Made by a program: the position numbers and the translations under genes. Positions 1-9,978 of a DNA stretch of 64,000 nt are shown here, piece after piece. The stretch's first letter is position 1; each line of letters begins with the position of its first letter. Origin of the DNA: Pseudomonadota bacterium (GTDB lineage Bacteria; Chloroflexota; UBA5177; JAJPKF01); assembly GCA_021323865.1 (NCBI GenBank), contig JAJPKF010000019.1:62001-126000 (forward strand), written 5' to 3'. The notes below the pieces were generated by a model. It was not told the DNA's origin. It saw nothing but the letters and a program-made list of their open reading frames with translations, and did not search any database.

Positions 1-24
1 GACGCTCCCCCTCATGACATCGGC

Positions 25-1278
25 GTGGAGGAGGCGCTTTCCGCCGCCTGCGCCCACGACTTGACCATTGTCCACACCAGCACGCCAACGCTGCGCAACG
101 ACATCAAGTTCGTCAAAGAGCTCAAAGCACGGAAGCCCGAGGCCTTGGTGGGCTTCGTCGGGGCCCATGTTGCTGTTCTCCCTGAGCAGACCTTGGGCGC
201 CTGCGCCGAGCTGGACTTCGTCACGGGCCGGGAGTTCGACTTCACCATAAAGGAGATTGCCCAAGGCGCCGACCTGAAGGACGTCTTGGGCATAACCTAT
301 TGGGACCGAGGCAAAAAGGAAATAGTTCGGAACCCGGAACGGCCCCTGATCCAAAACATGGACGAGCTGCCGTTTGTGGTGGACGTGTACCATCGCAATC
401 TGGACATCGAGAAGTACTACATCGGCTACCTCCAGCACCCCTACGTATCCCTGTACACCGGCCGCGGTTGTTACTCACGCTGTATCTTCTGTCTCTGGCC
501 TCAGACGATCGGTGGTCATACCTATCGCGTGCGCAGCCCTGAGCACGTGTACGAGGAGATGAAGCGCGCGACGCAGCTCTTCCCCAACGTCAAGGAATTC
601 TTCTTTGACGATGACACCTTCACGGACAACCGGCCAAGGGTCGAGGAGATTGCCAGGAGGTTGAAGCCTCTGGGGATCACGTGGTCCTGTAATGCTAAGG
701 CCAATGTCCCCTATGAGACGCTCAAGGTGATGCGGGAGAACGGCTTACGTTTGCTCCTGGTCGGCTTCGAGTCCGGCAACCAGGACATTCTGAATGGGAT
801 ACGGAAGGGCATCCGAGTCGACCGCGCCCGGGAGTTTGTCAAGAACTGCAAGAAACTGGGAATTCGTATCCACGGCACATTCATCCTCGGTTTGCCCGGC
901 GAAACACGCCAAACCATGCGAGAGACCATGGAATACGCCCGAGAGCTGGATGTGGACACGATTCAGGTTTCACTCGCAGCACCCTATCCCGGCACCGAGC
1001 TCTATGCGCGGGCTCTCCAGAATGGCTGGCTCAAGCAGGACGCTTTGGTGGACGAGCACGGAATCCAAGACGCAACCATCGAATATCCGGACCTGTCGCG
1101 ACAGGAGATCTTCGAGGGGGTGGAGCAGTTCTACCGCCGCTTCTATATGCGGCCGGCCCCGATCCTGCGGATCGTCAAGGACATGGTGCATGATCGCGAT
1201 GAGGCTGCCCGGCGCCTGCGTGAGGGATACGAATTTCTGAAGTTCTTCATGGAGCGGCGCGAAGCAGCCGCCTCTTAG
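25..1278 (+). CDS. hpnJ: Hopanoid biosynthesis-associated B12-binding radical SAM protein HpnJ (5' end outside or at window edge)
   Basis: Radical SAM motif GRGCYSRCIFCLWPQTIGGHTYRVRS, FFFDDDTFTDN, GTFILGLPGET, AAPYPGTELY; the CLWPQTIGGH signature is typical of HpnJ. The N-terminal part of the B12-binding domain is missing, so the gene probably starts upstream. Confidence 0.85.
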   Translation: MEEALSAACAHDLTIVHTSTPTLRNDIKFVKELKARKPEALVGFVGAHVAVLPEQTLGACAELDFVTGREFDFTIKEIAQGADLKDVLGITYWDRGKKEIVRNPERPLIQNMDELPFVVDVYHRNLDIEKYYIGYLQHPYVSLYTGRGCYSRCIFCLWPQTIGGHTYRVRSPEHVYEEMKRATQLFPNVKEFFFDDDTFTDNRPRVEEIARRLKPLGITWSCNAKANVPYETLKVMRENGLRLLLVGFESGNQDILNGIRKGIRVDRAREFVKNCKKLGIRIHGTFILGLPGETRQTMRETMEYARELDVDTIQVSLAAPYPGTELYARALQNGWLKQDALVDEHGIQDATIEYPDLSRQEIFEGVEQFYRRFYMRPAPILRIVKDMVHDRDEAARRLREGYEFLKFFMERREAAAS

Positions 1279-1294
1279 GCGCCGGCCTGGGACG

Positions 1295-1666
1295 ATGACC
1301 ACCAATCTCACTCTGATCGTCGAGAACCGGCCTGGCGCCCTGGCCAATGTCTGCGATGCCATGGGCAGAGCGGGCGTGAACATCGAGGGCATCTGCTGCT
1401 TCGAGTCGCAGGGCATTGCGATCGTCCATCTGGCAGTGGAGAACGTGGCAGCGGCGCGGCGAGAGGCGGAGCACATTGGGCTGAGGGTGTACGAGGAGCG
1501 GCCGGTCGCCGTTATCGATCTTGAGGATCACCCCGGAGCCGCCGCAGAGGCACTCCGGCGGCTGGCAAATGCCCACATCAATGTGGACCTCGCCTACCTG
1601 GCAACGAGAACACGTATGGTCATCGGCACCAGTGAGGTGGAGAAGGCTCGGGCCGTTCTTCGATAG
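1295..1666 (+). CDS. ACT domain-containing protein (two ACT-like repeats)
   Basis: TTNLTLIVENRPGALANVCDAMGRAGVNIEGICCFES followed by a second similar half (AVIDLEDHPGAAAEALRRLANAHINVDLAYLAT). Confidence 0.75.
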   Translation: MTTNLTLIVENRPGALANVCDAMGRAGVNIEGICCFESQGIAIVHLAVENVAAARREAEHIGLRVYEERPVAVIDLEDHPGAAAEALRRLANAHINVDLAYLATRTRMVIGTSEVEKARAVLR

Positions 1667-1850
1667 GGGAACGGGCTCGCCGTCTTTGGTAAATCCAGTG
1701 GGCTCGCCGGAGCCCCGAAGGGTTCCGGACAGCTTTTTCTGTGGCACACACTGTGCATTTGGCGGCTGAAATCCCGGGTACATGCCGCCGGCCGAAGCTT
1801 CGCCGACGGCCGAGATTCACTGTACCTAACGGCAGAAAGGAGAAGAGAGG

Positions 1851-2831
1851 ATGCACATCGACGAGTTTGCCGTAAGCCGCCGAAGAGCACTGTTGACCGG
1901 AGCCGGCGTCATGGCCGGTTTGGCCGGTCTCGGCGGTTCCCCGGCAGTGAGCTTCGCCGAACACGAGGACCGGAAGCATAAGGCGAAACTCCCGGTGAAA
2001 GAGATCGAGGCGATCCTTCACATGAAGGGAAAGATGGAGAAGGGTGTCCTCAGCATTAACCTCGACCGGGAAGACCTCACGGTGACCGGGCCGATGGGCG
2101 TGCCGTTCAAGCCATCGTTCGAGCTGGTCCACGAGTTCTACTTCCAGGCCTTGGGTCCCAACCGTGCCATCCTGAACGCCGAGTTCACGTTCACACAGAG
2201 CGAACGACAAAAAACGTTGGAAACCATCATCGCCAGTGGGCTAATCATTCAGGCACAGCATCAGCATTTCATCGGTGAGAGCCCCCAAACCTGGCACTAT
2301 CATTTCCGCGGGGTCGGTGATCCTCGACATTTGGCGCACGCCTGTGTGAATGTCATCAAATCCACCGGCACGCCCTTCCCGCAGACGGCACCGTCCAATC
2401 CCAAGACGCCACTGCCCGTGACTGAGATTGCCCGCATCCTGCGGGGCACGGCCGACGTCGCCTCCGCGGGCGTGGTCAACGTGACGGTGGACCGCCGAGA
2501 TCACATTAAGCTTGGCGGGCATCACATCAGCCCCGATCTGAATATTGCGCAGACAATCGCCTTCGAGCCCCTCGACAGCAGTGGGAAGATGGCAGCCGCC
2601 GCACCGGACTACGCGATGACTTCCAAAGAAGTGCAGAGAACGCTACGCCGGGGGATTCTCGAAGGCTTCCAGGTTCACTGTCTATACAACCAGGAGACAG
2701 CCGAGAAGCCTCAGCTCTTCTTTTCGCACCAGCTGGCGGTTGGCGCGCCACTCGACCTTGCCCGGCGTATCAGGCGCGTTATCAACGAGACCAACAGCGA
2801 GGGGAGCCCTCACCGGCACGGGCAGGACTAG
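1851..2831 (+). CDS. Tat-exported DUF1259 (LppY/LpqO-like) protein
   Basis: N-terminal SRRRALLTGAGVMAGLAGL Tat motif; two homologous halves, each with LPVxEIxxIL, consistent with DUF1259. Preceded by aaaggagaagagagg ribosome-binding region. Confidence 0.65.
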   Translation: MHIDEFAVSRRRALLTGAGVMAGLAGLGGSPAVSFAEHEDRKHKAKLPVKEIEAILHMKGKMEKGVLSINLDREDLTVTGPMGVPFKPSFELVHEFYFQALGPNRAILNAEFTFTQSERQKTLETIIASGLIIQAQHQHFIGESPQTWHYHFRGVGDPRHLAHACVNVIKSTGTPFPQTAPSNPKTPLPVTEIARILRGTADVASAGVVNVTVDRRDHIKLGGHHISPDLNIAQTIAFEPLDSSGKMAAAAPDYAMTSKEVQRTLRRGILEGFQVHCLYNQETAEKPQLFFSHQLAVGAPLDLARRIRRVINETNSEGSPHRHGQD

Positions 2832-2972
2832 CTTCTGGCGCATCCTCCATTGAGGGGTCGGTCTGCCGAGGATCGGCCCCTCTCCGATCCGTTCGCGGGT
2901 CGCAGATCACCCTTCGAGGTACATAACCTGCTTGGGCTGTTTACTCTCCTTGGAGACAGGCTACTGTAGGGC

Positions 2973-3836
2973 ATGGATTCGCGCGCCTACCTTGAGCACC
3001 TGACCGAAACCGATGTCGCGGTCCTTGTGGAGGTTTCCCACACCGAGACCGTGGCCGGACTTCACACCTTCCTGGATGAAGACAACCTTCGGCTCCGCGA
3101 CCTGCTGGCCAGTGACGCACTCTACGACGAGCTCTTCGGCTCGGGACAACATGAGGCGTTCCTGCGGGCCTCTCCCTTTCTGATCTTCGCCGTGCTCATC
3201 AGCCGGGCGCATGCAGATTTGGGGGAGACATCTTTCGTTGAGGAATGGGTTTCGCCCCTGCGGCGTGTGCCGGTCTTCGAGGTGACACCGCTAAGACAGT
3301 TCTCGGCCGACCTCGCCCACCAGCTGTTTCTGGCAGAGCTGCTTGCCTCCTACACCCGCGTGGCCAGCGGCAGCTTCTGGGTCCACACTCCTCGCGGCTG
3401 GCAGCGACGACGATACAGTGAGCTTGATCTCATGCGTCTGGTTGAGATGCTGAACATCGTCCCCGAGGCACAAAGGGCGGGCGTATTGCGCCGTCTCGGT
3501 GACCTGACGCTGTTTCTGACGGGGGTGTTTCCGGATTTCGCAGGGTCCCGGATGTTCCGGCCGTCATACAAGAAGCGCCTTCAATCGGCGGTCATGTCGG
3601 ATGAGCGGCCGCATGAAGAGGAGGTTTCGGGGCTGGACTTCCTGGAGCTCATTGGGCGTGCCTCCTACCACCAGGCCAGTCTGGTGGCCGAGCGGGCATC
3701 GGGCTCGTCCGGCGCTCTCCGCGACATGGTGGGTGGCTTCGGACAGGCGAGACGGGTTTTGAATTTCGTTACCGACCGATATCTCTTTTCGTTCCGCGAG
3801 CAGTGGTTCGGTCTGGGTCACCGATCTGACGGGTAA
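2973..3836 (+). CDS. Hypothetical protein (287 aa)
   Basis: Long ORF with ATG start, no competing ORF of comparable quality; no family recognised. Confidence 0.6.
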   Translation: MDSRAYLEHLTETDVAVLVEVSHTETVAGLHTFLDEDNLRLRDLLASDALYDELFGSGQHEAFLRASPFLIFAVLISRAHADLGETSFVEEWVSPLRRVPVFEVTPLRQFSADLAHQLFLAELLASYTRVASGSFWVHTPRGWQRRRYSELDLMRLVEMLNIVPEAQRAGVLRRLGDLTLFLTGVFPDFAGSRMFRPSYKKRLQSAVMSDERPHEEEVSGLDFLELIGRASYHQASLVAERASGSSGALRDMVGGFGQARRVLNFVTDRYLFSFREQWFGLGHRSDG

Positions 3837-3851
3837 CCCAGCCGAGGGCGG

Positions 3852-4802
3852 CTACGACCCCGAAGGACGCTGCGTCGGCGCAATCCGATCAATCTCGGCG
3901 AGCTCTTCGGGGCTGGCCTTCCAGAGACCGGCCTGCACGTTATCCCTGACCTGTTCGGGCTTGGTGGCTCCGGCGATCACGGAAGCAATCTGGGGCTGGG
4001 CAGCCAGGCCGCCGATGGCAATCTGCAGCAGGCTTAGCCCCCGCTCCCGACCGAGCGCTTCGAGCTGCTCCACGATCTCGAAGTTCCGTTCGTTCACGAA
4101 GCGGTTGGTCGAGGCGCCCGCCAGCCGGCTTCCCTCAGGGGCAGGTTGATCACGGCGATATTTGCCCGTGAGGATGCCGCTCGCCAGCGGAAAGTAGGGG
4201 AGAACGCCGACGCCGAATCGAGCGCAGGCGGGAACCACCTCCCGCTCGACCGATCGTTCCAATAGGCTGTAATGGTTCTGAGCCGAGATAAAGGAGGCAA
4301 ACCCTCCCGTTCGCGAAAGCCAGGCGGCGTCGGCAATCTGCCAGCCGGAGAAGTTGGAGGAGCCGATGTACAGCACCTTTCCTTCGCGAACCAGGTCGTT
4401 CAAGGTGGAGAGCGTCTCCTGGATGGGCGTCGACGGATCAGGACTGTGCATCTGATACAGATCGATGTAGTCCGTGCCCAGTCGTTTGAGGCTGGCCTCC
4501 ACCGCCCGGCGGATATAGCGCCGGGAGCCGCCCTCGTGATATGGGCCCTTGCCCATCGGGCTGCGGAACTTCGTGGCGATGACGACATCATTTCGACGTC
4601 CCTTGAGCGCTGCCCCCAGATAGCTCTCGCTCTCACCTGAGCCATAGACGTCGGCGGTGTCAAACAGCGTGATTCCCTGATCGATGGCCGCGTCGACGAC
4701 CCGCTTGGTCGCGGCCGCGTCGAGTCGGCGTCCGAAGTTGTTGCAGCCCAGACCGACGACGGATACCTGCAAGCCTGAATCGCCCACTGTCCGAAATTCC
4801 AT
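3852..4802 (-). CDS. Aldo/keto reductase
   Basis: VSVVGLGCNNFGRRLD, GITLFDTADVYGSGESESYLG, DYIDLYQMHSPDPSTPIQETL, YIGSSNFSGWQI are typical AKR motifs. Confidence 0.92.
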   Translation of the reverse strand: MEFRTVGDSGLQVSVVGLGCNNFGRRLDAAATKRVVDAAIDQGITLFDTADVYGSGESESYLGAALKGRRNDVVIATKFRSPMGKGPYHEGGSRRYIRRAVEASLKRLGTDYIDLYQMHSPDPSTPIQETLSTLNDLVREGKVLYIGSSNFSGWQIADAAWLSRTGGFASFISAQNHYSLLERSVEREVVPACARFGVGVLPYFPLASGILTGKYRRDQPAPEGSRLAGASTNRFVNERNFEIVEQLEALGRERGLSLLQIAIGGLAAQPQIASVIAGATKPEQVRDNVQAGLWKASPEELAEIDRIAPTQRPSGS

Positions 4803-4952
4803 CCCAACCTCCGACCCATGCTACCGACCGGCCCAGGGCATCGAGCGGGTGCGGGAGGGTCCGAACCGATCGATGCTTAGAGAGCCGAGCCTACCGACTC
4901 CGGCTGACAATGAAATGCCGTCCAATCGAGATATTGGGGGATCGGAGAGCTG

Positions 4953-6137
4953 ATGGAAAGCGAACAGCGGATTGTCATCGCTGGAGCGGGTTATGCCGGC
5001 CTCCACGTTGCTCAGCGACTCAGCTCCCTGCCTCCCGCCTACGCCGTGGATCTGCTCGATCGCCACGACTACCACCAGCTGCTGACGGAGCTTCCCCAGG
5101 TTGCATCCGGCGTTCGAGCGGAGCAGCAGGTGCAGATCGACCTCAAGGCCGTCCTTCCGAAACAGGTCCGATTCCGGCGTTCCCAGATCGAGAGGTTCAA
5201 TCTTGCTGACCATCAGGTCATCACGAAAGATGGCCCGATAGGGTATTGGAGACTGGTTCTTGCCCTGGGGAGCCGGCCCAACGACTTCGACATCCCAGGG
5301 CTGGCCGAGCAGGTGTTGTTCATGTGGTCCGCCCAGGATGCGGCGACCATATGGGATCGACTCCAGGAGAACGTGGCCGCCGCGGAGTCGGCGGACAGGG
5401 CAGAGCGGGCTCGACTGTTCACGGTCGTCATTGGGGGAGCGGGAGCAACGGGCGTCGAGCTGGCCGGAGCCTTGGCTGAGACGTTACCTCAGCTCGCGCG
5501 GATGAAAGGGCTGGATCCGGGACTGTCAAGAGTCGTCTTGGTTGAGGCGGGACACACCATCCTTGCCGGCTCCTCTCCCCGCCTGATCGCGAAAGCCGAA
5601 CACATTCTCGGCCGGCTGGGAGTGGAAACCCATACGAACTCTCCCATCAAAGCCGCTACCGAACAGGGTTTCGAGCTGGGAGGTGGTCGGCGGATCTCCG
5701 GAGGCACGTATATCTGGGCCGGAGGAGTGAAGGCCTCGCCACTCACGGCAGGCATCGGACTGGAGGTCGGGTACAACGGCCGCGTGAAAGTGGATCGGTT
5801 TCTTCGCGCGGTTGGCCATCCGGAGGTGTATGTGGCGGGCGACTTGGCCTCGGTTGTGGATCTGGAGTCAGGTCTTGTGCTTCCGCCCTTGGCGCAGATT
5901 GCACTTGACGAAGCCGATGTCGTGGCCGGGAATCTGGGCGCCGAAACCCGAAACAAGGAGCTGCGACCCTTCATCTTCCACAGCAAGGGGATCGCCGTCA
6001 GTGTGGGAGCCCGAAGAGGCGTGGCTGAGGTGGCCGGCGTGACCCTTGGAGGTCGCTCGGCCCGTCTCCTGAAGGAGGCGATCGAGTGGGAATACCGCCA
6101 ATCCGTCAAGCACCTACGGGGTTGGAGCGCTGCTTAG
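4953..6137 (+). CDS. NAD(P)/FAD-dependent oxidoreductase, type II NADH dehydrogenase-like
   Basis: RIVIAGAGYAGLHVAQRL (FAD-binding), VVIGGAGATGVELAGALAE (NAD-binding), VYVAGDLAS. Confidence 0.88.
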   Translation: MESEQRIVIAGAGYAGLHVAQRLSSLPPAYAVDLLDRHDYHQLLTELPQVASGVRAEQQVQIDLKAVLPKQVRFRRSQIERFNLADHQVITKDGPIGYWRLVLALGSRPNDFDIPGLAEQVLFMWSAQDAATIWDRLQENVAAAESADRAERARLFTVVIGGAGATGVELAGALAETLPQLARMKGLDPGLSRVVLVEAGHTILAGSSPRLIAKAEHILGRLGVETHTNSPIKAATEQGFELGGGRRISGGTYIWAGGVKASPLTAGIGLEVGYNGRVKVDRFLRAVGHPEVYVAGDLASVVDLESGLVLPPLAQIALDEADVVAGNLGAETRNKELRPFIFHSKGIAVSVGARRGVAEVAGVTLGGRSARLLKEAIEWEYRQSVKHLRGWSAA

Positions 6138-6152
6138 ACTTCGGGTGTCACT

Positions 6153-6389
6153 ATGGCTGGGAGGTATGACATGGTTCGATTTCTGATTTCGATTCTGCTT
6201 TCTGTCGGTGTGTCTGTAGCGGCGACGCTCCTGCTGCGGGCAGCCCTGAACCCGGCCGCGGCCGATACCGACGGCGAGGGGGAGCCGCGGCGGACGCCGT
6301 CCAGCATCAGTCCAACGACCGTGGTCGTGTTTGTGCCGATCATTGCCGGGAACGGCCGATTCGGAGGCAAGAAAGACCGCGACCGCTAA
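6153..6389 (+). CDS. Small hypothetical protein with one N-terminal TM/signal helix
   Basis: 78 aa ORF directly downstream of the NDH-2-like gene; hydrophobic FLISILLSVGVSVAATLLLRAAL. Confidence 0.45.
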   Translation: MAGRYDMVRFLISILLSVGVSVAATLLLRAALNPAAADTDGEGEPRRTPSSISPTTVVVFVPIIAGNGRFGGKKDRDR

Positions 6390-6392
6390 GCG

Positions 6393-9300
6393 CTACCGCA
6401 GTCGCGAGTGATAGTGCGGCTGGGGCACGTGGCCAAAGACCCGCTTGGCAAACCGCTTCCAGTGAACCCCCGAGTGATGGCAGCTGAAGCACAATGGCGA
6501 CTGTTTGCGACGTGGTCCCGCGGTGTTTGATGCTACCTGGGCATCGTAGGCGAACCCGGACGTCTCGAAGTAGCCACTGCCGTCTGGAACCGCCAGGGAC
6601 GAAGTCGCCGTCACGTCGTTTCCGGCACTGACTTCGGAACCCGGATTAAAACTCCAATTTCCGTTGGAGTCCGCCGCCGCGGTTCCCAAGTAAGACCATC
6701 CCTCGCCGTATCCCTGGTCGGAAGCGCCAATGCTGGCTGCAAGGTACAGGTCCACGAGCGCGAAGGGACTGGAGAAGCCACTGATCACGCTGGTATCGGC
6801 GGTACTGATTGAGGGTATCCCCAGGTCGTCGTTGGGACCGAACCCGAAGCAGCTCGAGCCGCCGCTGTAGAAGCAGATGCCGCCCTGACCGTTGGAGGCC
6901 ATGGAGTTGAACCGCATCAACACGTGGACGTCGGAGTCGGACGTCGACTGTCCAACGAGAATGCCGCGGGCTCCATTCAGCCAGATCGAGTTGGTCAAGG
7001 CACTGTCGTACATTGGAGTTTCCCCGCCAACAACCGGCCCGGATAGGGATGCCCGGCGTTCGGCGGCGACATGAAGGGACATGAGTTTGGGCGACTGGCG
7101 TGCGGCGAATCCGGTTTCGAACGAGCTGTTGCCGAACACAATTCCATTGCCGGTGTTGGGCGACACATAGCCGACATAGTTGCCATAGATGCCGTCACCG
7201 CTCTCGGAAAGAACATCCACTCCGTCGGCGCCGTTGCCGGCAATCACGTTACCGCCGAAGCCGAATGGTAGACCGCCAACGTTGTTGTTTGATCCGAGAT
7301 ACAGGTAGATCCCCGCAAAGCCGTTGCCGACGTTCACATTCGCATCTGAGGCCGCGTCGACGCCGATCTCATTCCCCAGGATGGCCGAATAGTTGGTGTC
7401 GAGCCCGTCAACTCCGTCGTTGAAGTTCCCGGAGATGACGTTGCCTTCGCCGGTACGGTACCCACCGATGGTGTCGAGGAGGGTGCCATACATGAGGACG
7501 CCGTCGTAGCCGTTCGCGACCGGCGCGGTCCCGGCGGCATCGGTGCCGATGAGGTTTTCCCGTACGATGTTGGAGCCGCCCCCCGAATCCTCGAACCCGT
7601 AGTTGACGTTCCCACTGAGGACATTCGGGTCCACGATGGCCCGGCCGCCGGCCGTGCCGAAGGTGGCCCCCCCGTTGATCTGTACTCCGTTGCCATTGGC
7701 CACTGCGGTGGCTCCGTCGGGCGACAGCCCGATGAAGCTGCCGTCGACGATATCGAAGTAGCCGCCCTTACCGATGTAGACGCCGTTCCCCGAGAACCGG
7801 GTGATGGACAGGCCTTCGGCGCTGTCATAGGGGGCGCCGATTGAAAGCCCGTTTCCGCCTGCCGTCAACTGACCATACAGCCAGATGGTGAGGATCGCGT
7901 TGTCACCCGACGCGAGCACGTTGGCGTTTTGCACGGACTTCGGCTGGCTGTACCCATCGATATAGGTCGAGGGGGCGGTCAGGCTGGGGAGGGCCGTCGT
8001 TGGTTTGATGGCGCAGACTGGCACCGACTTGGTTTGAATGGTCATGTTGGAGCACTGGGCAGCAGGAATCTTAAAGTCGATCTCATCGCCCTGGCCATCG
8101 CTGTTGGCCATCGTGATGGCAGCACGCAGCGAGCAGGCGGACGTCGTGCAGGTGGCATTCGAGTTGGACGTGTTGTTCACGATGAGCTGCTGCCCGACCG
8201 GCACGTCACGGGAAAACGGTGATGTCTGGGCCGGGTAGCCGGACTCGATGTCCGTGGCTGTTGCGACGATGTGCTGTCCGCGGCTCAATGTATGCGCGTA
8301 TTGCGATTTCAGAAGATTCCAGCGGCTAAAGTTGGTGCATGGGGGCGAGCCGCACGTCCCAGCCTGAACGGTCCCGAGCCACGTCAACCCCTCATCGTCG
8401 GAGGCGCTCGGCGCGGAGTATAGCTCGACCGTGTCGCCCGTTTGGGCCTCTCCCGTGATTCGCTGAGTCGTGGCGACAAGGACGAGAGGACAGGGAGTGA
8501 AGTCGTTGGGGTTGTACCCACGGGTGTAGGACGGCCCGTAGGTGCACAGCGCCGGCACGAGGCCGTTTAGGCCGATGCCGCCAAGCTTGTTTGCTGCGAA
8601 GATGTTGCGATTGATAGACACATGAACGGGGTCAATCGAGCTCGAGCCGAGATTGACGCCCCAGCCGGCGTTGTCCGCGATGTAGTTCTGACCGCTTGAG
8701 GACCCCACTACGCCGATGCTGTCGGCGCTCGTATAGTTGCCGGCAAACACGCCGTCGGCAGCATTCGGCATTGCTCGGCCGCCGCTGGTGACGCCGATAT
8801 AGTTGCCCTCGAGCTTGTTGAGAGATCCGGCGCCGCCCAGCAGAACCACACCGTCGGCCCCATTGCCGGAGACGACATTGCCGTCACCGGCCGCAGTCCC
8901 ACCGACCAGATATTCGATGGAGCTGTTCAGCACGACTCCGCCGGCGCCATTGGGGAGTGGAGCATTGTCACCGGCGTCGACGCCGACGTAGTTGCCCTGA
9001 ACCACTCCGCCGATCGGGCCCTCTTGCTGCCCGTTCAAAATGCTGCCAAGGATCCCGTACGTTCGGTTACCGCTGATGAGGTTGCCGGCCCCCGGACCGC
9101 CGATCTGGTCAGGCGCCGGATTGTTGGATGCATCGAGAGCGGTGTCGCTAAAGATCGCCAGCCCGTCGAGATTGGGGATTGGGTTCGTGCCCGTCCGGTC
9201 GGTGCCGATGTAGTTGCCCTGCACCGTGTTTCCGTAGGAGCGGGTCAGCTCGATGCCGTAAGTGTGATTTCCTGAGATCACGTTGCGGCTGGCGGCGGTG

Positions 9301-9968
9301 GTCCCGCCGATGGTGGTCTTGAATGCCGTGATGCCCACAATGAGACCGATGTTGTTGGGGCCGGGGGTCTTCCCATCCGGGTATACGCCGATGAAGTTCC
9401 CCCAGATGAGATCTCCGTTGTTGGGGATGATGGCGGCGCCCGCCTGGCCCACGATTCGTATGCCGGCGCCACCTCCGGGGCCGCCCGCCTGGCTTGGATT
9501 GAAGTGGGTGATGGTCAACCCATCGACCGTATCGTTCGATCCCGCGATGTCCAGTCCGTCGGCCCCTGGTACATCGCTTCCATCGATCTGGACCAGTGGT
9601 GAGGCGCTGTCGTCCTTGTTTAGCGCGTCTACATTCTTCGCGGAGCCGGGCTGGGAATAGCCGTCGATCACCGTGTTGACCGCCGTCAGCGTGGGCAGGT
9701 GGGTCCTCAACTGGATGAGACAGCAGGTGGACGAGGGGATGTTGAAGGTGATGGTGTCACCCGAAACGTCGGCATTCGCCTGCTCAATGGCGCACCGGAG
9801 GGAGAAGGTGCTACCCCCACACGGAATGTCCGCATTGGTGTTGACGGTCAGCACGGTTGCGGCATGTGCGCGCGGAATCACCGTCTGCCCCGAGACGATG
9901 AATCCGACCACGAGCAACAGTCCGGCGCCGATAACTCCCAGTCGTCTCAGGCAGGCGTGAGTCCTCAT
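6393..9968 (-). CDS. Secreted CSLREA-type right-handed beta-helix repeat protein with a CXXCH-containing C-terminal tail
   Basis: Start placed at MRTHACLRRLGVIGAGLLLVVGFIVSG (signal peptide) with AAGGAG SD; two VNTxADxxC...CSLRxAIxxAN CSLREA-like domains; many NxISGNxxxGI/VxGNYIGT beta-helix repeats; C-terminus PLCFSCHHSGVHWKRFAKRV. Confidence 0.8.
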   Translation of the reverse strand: MRTHACLRRLGVIGAGLLLVVGFIVSGQTVIPRAHAATVLTVNTNADIPCGGSTFSLRCAIEQANADVSGDTITFNIPSSTCCLIQLRTHLPTLTAVNTVIDGYSQPGSAKNVDALNKDDSASPLVQIDGSDVPGADGLDIAGSNDTVDGLTITHFNPSQAGGPGGGAGIRIVGQAGAAIIPNNGDLIWGNFIGVYPDGKTPGPNNIGLIVGITAFKTTIGGTTAASRNVISGNHTYGIELTRSYGNTVQGNYIGTDRTGTNPIPNLDGLAIFSDTALDASNNPAPDQIGGPGAGNLISGNRTYGILGSILNGQQEGPIGGVVQGNYVGVDAGDNAPLPNGAGGVVLNSSIEYLVGGTAAGDGNVVSGNGADGVVLLGGAGSLNKLEGNYIGVTSGGRAMPNAADGVFAGNYTSADSIGVVGSSSGQNYIADNAGWGVNLGSSSIDPVHVSINRNIFAANKLGGIGLNGLVPALCTYGPSYTRGYNPNDFTPCPLVLVATTQRITGEAQTGDTVELYSAPSASDDEGLTWLGTVQAGTCGSPPCTNFSRWNLLKSQYAHTLSRGQHIVATATDIESGYPAQTSPFSRDVPVGQQLIVNNTSNSNATCTTSACSLRAAITMANSDGQGDEIDFKIPAAQCSNMTIQTKSVPVCAIKPTTALPSLTAPSTYIDGYSQPKSVQNANVLASGDNAILTIWLYGQLTAGGNGLSIGAPYDSAEGLSITRFSGNGVYIGKGGYFDIVDGSFIGLSPDGATAVANGNGVQINGGATFGTAGGRAIVDPNVLSGNVNYGFEDSGGGSNIVRENLIGTDAAGTAPVANGYDGVLMYGTLLDTIGGYRTGEGNVISGNFNDGVDGLDTNYSAILGNEIGVDAASDANVNVGNGFAGIYLYLGSNNNVGGLPFGFGGNVIAGNGADGVDVLSESGDGIYGNYVGYVSPNTGNGIVFGNSSFETGFAARQSPKLMSLHVAAERRASLSGPVVGGETPMYDSALTNSIWLNGARGILVGQSTSDSDVHVLMRFNSMASNGQGGICFYSGGSSCFGFGPNDDLGIPSISTADTSVISGFSSPFALVDLYLAASIGASDQGYGEGWSYLGTAAADSNGNWSFNPGSEVSAGNDVTATSSLAVPDGSGYFETSGFAYDAQVASNTAGPRRKQSPLCFSCHHSGVHWKRFAKRVFGHVPQPHYHSRLR

Positions 9969-9978
9969 GCTAGGCTCC

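Noticed and set aside
4272-4640. 122-aa plus-strand ORF inside the aldo/keto reductase gene
   Set aside because: Antisense to a well-supported AKR with complete motifs.
6900-9800. Dispersed short repeats that might look like a CRISPR or satellite array
   Set aside because: They are degenerate codon-level repeats of the beta-helix protein with no constant direct repeat and spacer pattern.
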